Source: Methanosarcinales archaeon (GTDB taxonomy: Archaea > Halobacteriota > Methanosarcinia > Methanosarcinales > Methanocomedenaceae). From it: a stretch of DNA of 17,197 nt. Made by a program: the position numbers and the translations under genes. Under the pieces are notes generated by a model, which was given only the letters and a program-made list of their open reading frames with translations, made no database searches and was not told the origin of the DNA. The stretch lies in the NCBI GenBank assembly GCA_023136155.1, contig JAGLRT010000147.1:1-17197 (forward strand), in the 5' to 3' direction. Positions 1 through 6,376 of this stretch are shown here, one piece after another. How positions within the stretch are numbered: the first letter of the stretch is position 1; each line of letters starts with the position of its first letter.

Positions 1-1382
1 CCCGCAACTATGCCAGGGAATGGGTACAAAATGAACTAAAAGACTGGTGTATCACCCGCAATCTTGAATGGGGGGTGAGGTTTCCCGGACATGACAATCT
101 TGTGGTGTATGTATGGGTGGATGCCCCAATCGGCTACATCTCGTTCACAGAAGAGTATTGCAACAATGCCGGATTAAACTGGCAACAGATATGGCAGGAC
201 GACTCCCGCATCATTCACTTTATCGGCCTGGACATAGCATACCATCATTGTATATTTTGGCCCGCGATGTTAAAGGGTGCAGGGTATTCACTCCCATGGG
301 CTGTAATAGCTTCAGGTATGGTGAAGATTGAAGACAAGACCTTCAGCAAGAGCCGGGGGTATGTGGTATGGGTGAATGATGATTATCTTGACCACGGTTT
401 TCATCCTGACCTATTGCGATATTATCTTGCCAGTTACACCTCGCATACTAAGGAATTAAATTTTTCATGGACCGTGTTCCAGGAAAAAGTGAACAACGAA
501 CTGGTTGGTTCACTTGGTAATTTCATGCACCGTACACTACATTTTGCCAATAAGAACTTTGGAGTGGTGCCCGAAGGACAGGTTTCCCCTGACGTTCTGG
601 CTGTAATAAACGAAACTATCAAGAATGTGACTGAAGCCATGGACGAATATGAGTTCAAAAAGGCCATTGATACAATAATGAGCCTTTCTGCTTTTGGCAA
701 CACCCATTTCCAGTCAAACGAACCATGGCACATGATAAAACAAGACCCTGATACGTGTAAAAAGGTAGTCAAGGAATGCCTCCAGATTGCAAAGGCACTG
801 GTACTGCTTTGTGAACCAGTGATACCGGCAAAGATGAAAGAAGCATGGGAACAACTGGGTCTGGAAAATGATGTCAGTAAGATGACCTATAATGAGGCAT
901 TGGTAGAACTTGAATCAGGCAGAGCGCTGCCAAAACCTGCTATACTATTCAATAAGATTGATGATAAAAAGATAGAGGAGATGGAAAAAATAATGAACAA
1001 AAGGGTTGCAGAAGCTAAGGCAAAAGAAGAAAATACTACTTCCGCACCGCCACAGGTTCAGGAAATCACATTTGAGGATTTTAAAACCATGGACATTCGA
1101 ATTGGTACTGTGGTACTGGCAGAGAATATTAAAGGTTCGGATAAATTGTTAAAACTTCAAGTCGATATCGGTGAACCAGAACCAAGACAGGTAGTGGCAG
1201 GTATTGCCCAAACACACGAACCAGAAGAACTAATGGACAAACAGGTGGTGGTGTTGGCCAACATGAAACCTGCTAAACTATTCGGTGTAGAATCCAATGG
1301 GATGATCATGGCTGCCGATGAAGATGGAGCAGTACTATTGCATCCTGAAAGTAATGTTGAGAACGGCACCAGTGTAAGGTAA
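1..1382 (+). CDS. metG: Methionyl-tRNA synthetase, C-terminal part (5' end outside window)
   Basis: Charges tRNA-Met with methionine in the cytoplasm. The reading frame is open from base 3 back through the window edge, so the N-terminal Rossmann half with the HIGH motif is missing and the GTG at 75 is not the real start. Visible parts are the second half of the catalytic core (WVDAPIGY, FWPAMLKGAGY), the KMSKS-loop equivalent in its archaeal form TFSKSRG near base 345, the alpha-helical anticodon-binding domain (about 450-990), a lysine/glutamate-rich linker, and a C-terminal EMAP/Trbp111-type tRNA-binding domain from about 1068 (FEDFKTMDIRIGTVV, ending in ESNGMIMAADEDG). Fusion of that domain to MetRS is common in archaea and bacteria. 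One oddity is a leucine in FIGLDIAYHH, where I would expect lysine (FIGKD); this is from memory of the family. Identification is secure. Confidence 0.96.
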   Translation, partial: RNYAREWVQNELKDWCITRNLEWGVRFPGHDNLVVYVWVDAPIGYISFTEEYCNNAGLNWQQIWQDDSRIIHFIGLDIAYHHCIFWPAMLKGAGYSLPWAVIASGMVKIEDKTFSKSRGYVVWVNDDYLDHGFHPDLLRYYLASYTSHTKELNFSWTVFQEKVNNELVGSLGNFMHRTLHFANKNFGVVPEGQVSPDVLAVINETIKNVTEAMDEYEFKKAIDTIMSLSAFGNTHFQSNEPWHMIKQDPDTCKKVVKECLQIAKALVLLCEPVIPAKMKEAWEQLGLENDVSKMTYNEALVELESGRALPKPAILFNKIDDKKIEEMEKIMNKRVAEAKAKEENTTSAPPQVQEITFEDFKTMDIRIGTVVLAENIKGSDKLLKLQVDIGEPEPRQVVAGIAQTHEPEELMDKQVVVLANMKPAKLFGVESNGMIMAADEDGAVLLHPESNVENGTSVR

Positions 1383-1402
1383 AATAAAGAAATGAAGAGT
1401 AG

Positions 1403-1453
1403 ATGGGGCTTGACGGATCGGAGGGGATGGATACGATGCCGTTATTGCCCCAT
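1403..1453. other. Strong two-part stem-loop downstream of metG
   Basis: Twenty bases after the metG stop, ATGGGGC (1403-1409) pairs with GCCCCAT (1447-1453). Inside it ACGGATCG (1413-1420) pairs with CGAT (1434-1437) and CCGT (1439-1442) around a single bulged G. The loop at 1421-1433 is purine-rich. Fifteen base pairs in register are unlikely by chance. T-rich sequence follows at about 1493-1508. It may shape the metG 3' end or be a structured RNA; there is no immediate T run, so I do not call it a terminator. Confidence 0.55.
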
Positions 1454-1512
1454 TAGTTACTAATTGGCAATACTTATTAATAATGTTTTCGATTGATTTT
1501 TAGCTTTTAAAT

Positions 1513-1551
1513 CCCAAAAGCAGAGCTGTGGGGTATATGATTAAGATAAAT
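1513..1551 (+). repeat. Dispersed palindromic repeat, copy A
   Basis: The core AGCAGAGCTGTGGGG and the following GTATA and GATTAAGAT blocks match copy B at 8311-8348 (read on the minus strand) at about 30 of 34 positions with one single-base gap. Positions 1513-1533 match 19 of 21 bases of the palindrome built from copies B and C. Shared sequence beyond the palindrome implies common descent rather than chance hairpins. It may be the end of a small mobile element or of a decayed transposase. Confidence 0.55.
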
Positions 1552-1588
1552 ACCATGAAATATTTGTGAAAAAATAGACAGATATGTA

Positions 1589-1600
1589 GATATAAATATA
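1589..1600 (+). promoter_or_regulatory. TATA-like box upstream of the chelatase remnant and fen
   Basis: GATATAAATATA is a good archaeal TATA box and would place transcription start near 1620. The only gene start that follows without a break in the remnant is fen at 2043, so this may be the promoter that now serves fen, with the remnant as its leader. Position and sequence are seen; the role is inferred. Confidence 0.4.
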
Positions 1601-1610
1601 CGTTATTAAA

Positions 1611-2023
1611 ATGAATTCAATGATGACGGACAGCATTACTAATGAGAAACGTCCCATGAAAGTGGTCGACCTTCCCGTGGGTGCAACAGAAGACCGGGTA
1701 GTAGACAGTATAAGATATTTTGGAAGTATGCCATGACAATCCTCAGCGATTTTGGCAGTGGAATTAATAAAAAACCTGCAGTATGTCAACAGAAGAGTGA
1801 CATACGGGCTGAAGTATTGACCAAGGGCAAACGTGGACGATATGTGAAATCCAAAATGCCAGATGGAGAAGTGTCAGATATTGTCATTGATCCCACCATC
1901 CGGGCTGCAGTCATTCATGCACAAGGCGGGAGATACTATCACCCGGATCGCCTTAGCAAGGAAACCCTGTATAAGGCCATCATTGACCAGAGGAATGAGG
2001 TAACCAATTTTACCAATGTGTAA
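1611..2023 (+). pseudogene. Remnant of a ChlI/ChlD-type (Mg/Co chelatase) AAA+ protein
   Basis: Two overlapping frames carry pieces of one family. Frame one (1611-1736, 41 codons) contains KVVDLPVGATEDRVV, the signature of the AAA+ domain of ChlI/BchI and of ChlI-ChlD fusions, where it is followed by a long ATPase domain. Here it stops after about 10 more codons. Frame two (ATG at 1733, overlapping that stop; ends at 2023) contains TKGKRGRYVKSKMPDGEVSD and IDPTIRAAVIHAQGG, which resemble the linker of ChlD-type subunits between the ATPase and the VWA domain. It ends just where the VWA domain with its DxSGS motif should begin. I read this as a gene with its 5' end, most of the ATPase, and the VWA domain lost. 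Such proteins serve cobalt or magnesium chelatases. The first fragment is the surer match. Confidence 0.62.
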
Positions 2024-2042
2024 TGTGTAGGAGGCATTAATC

Positions 2043-3059
2043 ATGGGTGTTGAACTAGGTGATATTTTCGAAAAGCACGAGGTCGAGATAAGCGACCTTG
2101 CTGGAAAGGTCGTGGCAGTGGATGCTTATAATACCTTGTATCAGTTTTTAAGTATAATTCGACAGCGTGACGGTACACCTCTTAAGAATTCAAAGGGTGA
2201 GGTAACGTCACACCTGTCTGGCTTTTTGTACCGTACCACCAACCTGATAGAAGCAGGTATCAAACCAGTATTTGTGTTTGACGGCAAGCCGCCCAGCTTC
2301 AAGGCACGGACACTGGAAGCCAGAAATGAGACACGGAATAAAGCCATGCAGCGCTGGCAGGATGCCATTGCCGAAGGCGAGGAAGAGAAGGCTTTCGTAC
2401 ACGCCCAGGCCTCATCACACCTTAAAGGGAGCATGGTCGAGGATGCAAAAACGCTGCTGGGGTATATGGGGGTGCCAGTAGTGCAGGCACCATCAGAAGG
2501 TGAGGCACAGGCTGCCCACATGGTGCTTTCAGGAGATGCTGACTTCGCTGCATCACAAGACTATGATTCACTATTATTTGGTGCACTCATTGTGGTGCGT
2601 AACCTGACCGTTACTGGTAAGCGGAAACTGCCCCGCAAGAATATCTATATTGATGTGAAACCTGAGATCATCAATCTGGCAGAGGGGCTTAATGCCAGCA
2701 GTATAACCCAGGAACAATTGATAGATATTGCCATTTTGGTAGGTACTGACTACAATACTGGCTTAAAACGTGTGGGGCCCAAAACAGCACTGAAATTGAT
2801 TAAGCAGTATGGTGGTATTGAGACTGTGCTTACTGAGAAAGGGGTTGGTATTGAGAACTTGCAGGAAATTAAAGACCTTTTTCTTTATCCTGAAGTCACC
2901 TCGGATTATGAGATATTCTGGAAGTCCACGAAGGAGTCGGAGATTACTGATTTTCTATGCCGTAAACATGATTTTTCAGAAGCAAGGGTGAAGGGGGCAG
3001 TAAACCGGTTGATAGAAGCTTCTGATGCAGGGCAGCAGACCCTTGACCAGTGGTTTTGA
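2043..3059 (+). CDS. fen: Flap endonuclease 1 (FEN-1)
   Basis: Structure-specific 5' nuclease that removes RNA-primed flaps during Okazaki fragment maturation and acts in repair, bound to the PCNA clamp. The 338 residues are the usual archaeal length. All metal-binding acidic residues that I can place are present: D27 (VVAVDAYN), D80 (FVFDGKPP), E152 and E154 (PSEGEAQ), D173 and D175 (SQDYD), and the later VGTDYN. A helix-hairpin-helix follows (KRVGPKTALKLI). The C-terminus QQTLDQWF is a PIP box that binds PCNA. The ATG has a Shine-Dalgarno GGAGG at about 2029-2034. It stands alone between the chelatase remnant and convergent genes; its promoter may be the TATA box near 1590. Nothing looks damaged. 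Confidence 0.97.
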   Translation: MGVELGDIFEKHEVEISDLAGKVVAVDAYNTLYQFLSIIRQRDGTPLKNSKGEVTSHLSGFLYRTTNLIEAGIKPVFVFDGKPPSFKARTLEARNETRNKAMQRWQDAIAEGEEEKAFVHAQASSHLKGSMVEDAKTLLGYMGVPVVQAPSEGEAQAAHMVLSGDADFAASQDYDSLLFGALIVVRNLTVTGKRKLPRKNIYIDVKPEIINLAEGLNASSITQEQLIDIAILVGTDYNTGLKRVGPKTALKLIKQYGGIETVLTEKGVGIENLQEIKDLFLYPEVTSDYEIFWKSTKESEITDFLCRKHDFSEARVKGAVNRLIEASDAGQQTLDQWF

Positions 3060-3170
3060 ACCACTGCAGAAAGCCAATGAGATCAAATTATCGATTTTGT
3101 ATTATACTGATTCATCCAGCAGTAAACAATACGATTTTACACATTCCTATTCGTTGAAAAAAAGATGATT

Positions 3171-3187
3171 GCAGCTAAAAAAGCTGC
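3171..3187 (-). terminator. Hairpin and T-run terminator for the IscA-like gene
   Basis: GCAGCT (3171-3176) and AGCTGC (3182-3187) form a perfect 6-bp stem with a five-base loop. On the minus strand, downstream of the IscA-like stop, the stem is preceded by an eight-T stretch and followed after a few bases by seven T's (3159-3165 region). This suits termination of the minus-strand unit and lies between convergent genes. Confidence 0.55.
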
Positions 3188-3200
3188 AAAAAAAATATAC

Positions 3201-3515
3201 TTAACAGGAACAGCCTGAACCGCACTTGGGTGCATTGGGATTGTTGATTACAAAACCTTTGCCTTGTTCATTGTCAATATAATCAATCTCTGCGCCATCC
3301 AGTGATTCCTGAATCTCTGATGTCATCAATAACCTTACACCATTGCTGGTCGTTTCCAGGTCATCATCTTTTTTTGTGTCATCCAGGGTCATTCCGTAAC
3401 TGAGACCGCTGCATCCCATACCTGCTATAAAAATACGCAGTGCATGCTCTTGTTTATTTTCCTGTTCCAGGAGATTTTTCAGTTCTCCTGCTGCTAATTC
3501 TGTTACTTCAATCAT
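3201..3515 (-). CDS. IscA/ErpA/HesB-like A-type iron-sulfur carrier
   Basis: Small A-type carrier (104 residues, usual about 105-120) that holds or delivers Fe-S clusters to apo-proteins in the cytoplasm. Features are IEVTELAAGELKNLL at the N-terminus, the first ligand cysteine in GMGCSGLSYGM (C35), GVRLLMTSEIQESLDGAEIDYID, and a C-terminal cysteine cluster. The tail is C98-x3-C102-x-C104, a variant of the usual CGCG tail. The frame extends upstream to 3560, but I choose the ATG at 3515 because homology begins there and the extension would cross the predicted TATA box and start site. The Shine-Dalgarno site is weak. Upstream is a TATA box with a palindrome at the expected transcription start. 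In an organism rich in Fe-S enzymes, such as CfbC, CfbD, and CODH, this carrier is expected. Confidence 0.92.
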   Translation of the reverse strand: MIEVTELAAGELKNLLEQENKQEHALRIFIAGMGCSGLSYGMTLDDTKKDDDLETTSNGVRLLMTSEIQESLDGAEIDYIDNEQGKGFVINNPNAPKCGSGCSC

Positions 3516-3538
3516 AGTATCACATATTTGAATTCGTT

Positions 3539-3560
3539 TTGTTCGGTATAGTACGAACAA
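3539..3560. promoter_or_regulatory. Palindromic operator candidate at the IscA-like start site
   Basis: TTGTTCG (3539-3545) and CGAACAA (3554-3560) are perfect 7-bp inverted arms with an 8-bp spacer. On the minus strand a TATA-like TTTAAGTAA lies at about 3575-3583, which puts transcription start near 3553, inside the palindrome. A repressor bound there would block initiation. Regulation by iron or Fe-S status would be natural but is not shown by the sequence. Confidence 0.45.
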
Positions 3561-3635
3561 TGTTTGTCATTTTTTACTTAAATACCTTACGGTCACTTAC
3601 TGTACTTAAATCTATTTTAATATCACCCATTTACC

Positions 3636-4424
3636 TTAAAAGAACCGGGATGCCAGGGTCTGTGTGACCTGGCAGTGTTCAACGTGCCCGCAGTAGTCGC
3701 ATGGTGCGTCATCTGGCCTGTCCGGCAGCCTGCCGTCCCTTATTTTCTTGACTCTTCCTGCAAGAGTCAGCACTTTTCTCCTGTCTGAACGTCTAATTAG
3801 CACCTCGCGCACAATACCATACCTGCCGTATTCCACCACACCTTTCATAACCGAGCTGTCATGTTTATCCTCAAGCAAAATGGACAAAGCAGTAAGCCGG
3901 AGCCGGTCATTTTTCCATACACCGCTAAGAGGAGCCTTACCCGTGCGAATTACAGACGGGGTCAAACAGCCGTCCAGCATCAACAGCCTATCAGGACTAC
4001 CTGAGAGGCTCAATTTTTCAGAATACAGTACTGATTCAACATCTATTGAAGTGAAAATATCCAGCAGCCTGTCAATCCCAAGTACCTGCATGGATGCCTG
4101 TATGCCGTTCATGACTTCATCAAGATGTGAGCGTACTTCTGATGTTGCACAGGATATTATTTCAGGATCAATGTCGGAAAGTTCATCGCGGTATATTATG
4201 GTTATCTGCTGTGCAGACATTTCCAGCAGTGACTGCAAAGATAAAACCATATCTTCGGAAGTGACCACGTCTGCATAGTCCTGTGCCATTTCCTTTATTA
4301 TTAGAGCGGCCACGTAGGAAGGGGTGACGGTTCTGATGGGTTCATGTCCCTGGTAATTATAATAAACCTTACGTGGACATTTGAGGTAATTGCTTATATC
4401 CGATACCCTTACATGGTCTTCCAT
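3636..4424 (-). CDS. Cas4-like PD-(D/E)XK superfamily protein, probably catalytically inactive
   Basis: A 262-residue protein with the layout of Cas4/RecB-type nucleases. It has an N-terminal cysteine in YLKCPRK (C16) and a C-terminal C242-x2-C245-x5-C251, together the four ligands of the Cas4 4Fe-4S cluster. The nuclease core is recognisable but altered. The first acidic residue is kept (SGSPDRL, D145). The next motif, usually PVExKxG, reads PSVIRTGKAP, so the acidic residue is V and the lysine is R160. The QxxxY motif reads RxxxL (R176, L180) in DRLRLTALSILLE. I infer an Fe-S DNA-binding protein with little or no nuclease activity. No other cas gene or CRISPR array is in the window, so it is a stand-alone relative. 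It lies upstream of the IscA-like gene on the same strand. A TATA-like AT-rich stretch is at about 4474-4487, and AGGGTAGAGA precedes the ATG. Confidence 0.75.
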   Translation of the reverse strand: MEDHVRVSDISNYLKCPRKVYYNYQGHEPIRTVTPSYVAALIIKEMAQDYADVVTSEDMVLSLQSLLEMSAQQITIIYRDELSDIDPEIISCATSEVRSHLDEVMNGIQASMQVLGIDRLLDIFTSIDVESVLYSEKLSLSGSPDRLLMLDGCLTPSVIRTGKAPLSGVWKNDRLRLTALSILLEDKHDSSVMKGVVEYGRYGIVREVLIRRSDRRKVLTLAGRVKKIRDGRLPDRPDDAPCDYCGHVEHCQVTQTLASRFF

Positions 4425-4447
4425 ATTCTCTACCCTTTGAAATTAAT

Positions 4448-4459
4448 CAATTTGAATTG
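4448..4459. promoter_or_regulatory. Small palindrome near the start site of the Cas4-like gene
   Basis: CAATT-TG-AATTG has perfect 5-bp arms. It lies about 25 bases downstream of the AT-rich TATA candidate on the minus strand, near the expected transcription start. It is short and AT-rich, so chance is a real possibility. Confidence 0.25.
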
Positions 4460-4543
4460 TCAACGATTAGCTAATAATATTTTAAGATTGTCTTTTTTAA
4501 TACAAAACCATTATATTTGATTAAAATTACAATAGTCAATCCC

Positions 4544-4573
4544 AGTAATACTTTACATATAAATAGTATTACT
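4544..4573. promoter_or_regulatory. Inverted repeat framing the TATA box of the F430 operon (possible NikR-type operator)
   Basis: AGTAATACT (4544-4552) and AGTATTACT (4565-4573) are perfect 9-bp inverted arms separated by 12 bases that contain the TATA box ACATATAAAT (4555-4564). The predicted start is near 4588, giving a leader of about 20 bases before cfbA. Taken as six-base half-sites the layout is GTAATA-N16-TATTAC, the same half-site length and spacing as the E. coli NikR operator GTATGA-N16-TCATAC. Since the operon begins with a nickel chelatase, a nickel-responsive regulator is a reasonable inference. Confidence 0.6.
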
Positions 4574-4606
4574 CAAATAAAAATTAACCTGTTTACGAGG
4601 TATTAT

Positions 4607-5005
4607 ATGACAGACAAAATTGGAATACTGGCGCTTGGACATGGAAGCAAGCTCCCACACAACAAAGAAGTGGTAACCGGAGTTGCCAACCTTATAGCTG
4701 AGAAATATGAAAATACAGTTGTCAGGACCGGATTCATGAATATGAACGGCCCCACCATGGATGAAGGACTGAAAGCCTTCGAGGGTACCGGAGTATCCAC
4801 CATCGTAGCCGTACCCATATTCCTGGCGCACGGTGTGCATACCACAGAAGATATTCCCCAGATACTTGGTATCAGTCGGGAAGACCGCAAGACCACTATC
4901 CAGCTCAATGGTAATGATGTAACCCTAATATACGCCGAGCCCCTGGGTGCCCACCAGCTGATAGCAGAATTAGCATACAAGAGAGCACTGGAAGCACTGG
5001 ATTAA
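4607..5005 (+). CDS. cfbA: Sirohydrochlorin nickelochelatase CfbA (small CbiX type)
   Basis: Inserts Ni2+ into sirohydrochlorin, the first dedicated step of coenzyme F430 synthesis; relatives also insert Co2+ for cobalamin. The 132 residues match the short archaeal CbiX form, which works as a dimer. The metal-binding histidines are H12 (ALGHGSK) and H75 (FLAHGVH). The frame continues upstream to 4517, but the ATG at 4607 is preferred. It has GAGG at 4597-4600 with a 6-base gap, family homology starts here, and the extension would overlap the TATA box. It is the first gene of a tight operon: cfbE begins 4 bases after its stop. In archaea with both pathways CfbA can supply Ni- and Co-sirohydrochlorin, but next to cfbE, cfbD, and cfbC its role here is F430. 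Confidence 0.94.
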   Translation: MTDKIGILALGHGSKLPHNKEVVTGVANLIAEKYENTVVRTGFMNMNGPTMDEGLKAFEGTGVSTIVAVPIFLAHGVHTTEDIPQILGISREDRKTTIQLNGNDVTLIYAEPLGAHQLIAELAYKRALEALD

Positions 5006-5009
5006 AACC

Positions 5010-6362
5010 ATGTTGTTCGATGACAAAGATGTCACCGTGCTGGATTTGACCCACGGCGGCATTCTCCTGGCACAGCACATTGCAAAATATGCACGCAGCG
5101 TTACAGCCGTTGATGTATACGGCACCGTTGATGACAATGTGCTGGTCAGGCTCGAACGTTCTGGAATAAATATTGCCAGAAAACCAGATAATAATACTGA
5201 AATTAATACAAAAAATAATACTGACCTGATAGTGGCGCCAGTGCACATTGACCCCGCATTCATACCCAGTGCCGGTGAGCATACCATTATCACGCATCAC
5301 CAGGCAGTGGGTGAACTGCTATCAGGTTTCAACACCAATGCCCGCATCTTTGAAATAACAGGAACCAGTGCCAAGACCAGTACCGCAACACTATTAGCAG
5401 ATATGACATCGCGCAGCATGTCAGTGGTCTCCCACACCAGCCGTGGCGTGGAACACTGGGTAAAAGGCGTTCCATCAAAGTTGCATCACGGCCTGAGCAT
5501 AACTCCGAGCAGCATTCTTGAAGCACTGGAACACAGCACAGGCATTGAAGCCGACCTGTACATCTTTGAGGTGTCACTTGGAGGTACGGGGATGGCAGAT
5601 GTTGGTATCATCACAAGTCTGGACAACGAGTACACCATAGCAAATGGCAGCAGCACGTCCACTGCTGCCAAATTGCAGATAGTTGAACTGGCAAGACCGG
5701 GCAGCACCCTGCTGGTGAATGCCTCAGCAGGCCCCCTGAACCCCCCGAAAAATGTGAATATCATTACCTTTAGTGATAGCACGAATGCAGATGTGTATCT
5801 GGAGCGCTCCGACAGAAACATCTGGACAGTTAAGTTTAACGGCAGTGGAACCGTCAGTTTCACTCCCAATGCCGGTTATGATGCTGAATCTTATTCTATT
5901 GCCATCGTATGTGCAGTCGCAGCTGCCAGAATCCTGGAAGTGGATAACGCAAAGATAGAATCCGCGCTGGTGGATTTTGCGGGAGTGCACGGCAGGATGC
6001 GGGTAATGGAATGGGCGGGACGCAAGTTGGTGGATAACTCAAACTCAGGCATGAATATCAGGTCAGTTCGGCAGGCCCTGGATTTTTCGAATGACCTGGC
6101 TTCGAACCATGACCGCAAAGTGCTTATCCTCGGTGAAGAAGCTAAGCAGGTCTGCGAAGGGCTTGACCCCACAGATGCTGGTACTTTTGTTGACGAAAGA
6201 GGAGACGAACTTGATAACATAATACTGGTTGGCGAACGGATGAAATCCATTCAAGGAGAGAACATCCGGACTGCAGACAGCCTTAACAATGCCATCGAGG
6301 TGGCTGAATCACTGACTAGCGAAGATGATATTATAATTTCATGTGTAAAATGCTTTAGATAA
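5010..6362 (+). CDS. cfbE: Coenzyme F430 synthetase CfbE (Mur ligase-like)
   Basis: ATP-dependent ligase-type enzyme that closes the last carbocyclic ring, converting 15,17(3)-seco-F430-17(3)-acid to coenzyme F430. The 450 residues have the Mur ligase plan: an N-terminal domain (1-110), a central ATPase with P-loop GTSAKTST at 118-125, in place of the usual GTNGKT, the segment VGIITSLDNEYT, and a C-terminal domain containing AGVHGRMRVMEWAGRKLVDNSNSGMN. The last phrase corresponds to the Mur motif in which the C-terminal domain contacts substrate and nucleotide. It starts 4 bases after cfbA with no clear Shine-Dalgarno site, so translational coupling is likely, and it ends 14 bases before cfbD. 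Gene order makes the specific function much more likely than peptidoglycan-type chemistry. Confidence 0.9.
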   Translation: MLFDDKDVTVLDLTHGGILLAQHIAKYARSVTAVDVYGTVDDNVLVRLERSGINIARKPDNNTEINTKNNTDLIVAPVHIDPAFIPSAGEHTIITHHQAVGELLSGFNTNARIFEITGTSAKTSTATLLADMTSRSMSVVSHTSRGVEHWVKGVPSKLHHGLSITPSSILEALEHSTGIEADLYIFEVSLGGTGMADVGIITSLDNEYTIANGSSTSTAAKLQIVELARPGSTLLVNASAGPLNPPKNVNIITFSDSTNADVYLERSDRNIWTVKFNGSGTVSFTPNAGYDAESYSIAIVCAVAAARILEVDNAKIESALVDFAGVHGRMRVMEWAGRKLVDNSNSGMNIRSVRQALDFSNDLASNHDRKVLILGEEAKQVCEGLDPTDAGTFVDERGDELDNIILVGERMKSIQGENIRTADSLNNAIEVAESLTSEDDIIISCVKCFR

Positions 6363-6376
6363 AAGAGGAAATAATA

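Noticed and set aside
3748..4278. 176-codon plus-strand frame
   Set aside because: It is a serine-rich shadow of the Cas4-like gene on the other strand, whose cysteine pattern is clear.
3636..4424. CRISPR-Cas locus
   Set aside because: The only related gene is the stand-alone Cas4-like one. I see no regularly spaced repeats and no other cas genes in the window.
4517..4606. Upstream extension of cfbA by 30 codons
   Set aside because: The extension would run through the TATA box and the inverted repeat; the ATG at 4607 has a Shine-Dalgarno site and matches the family N-terminus.
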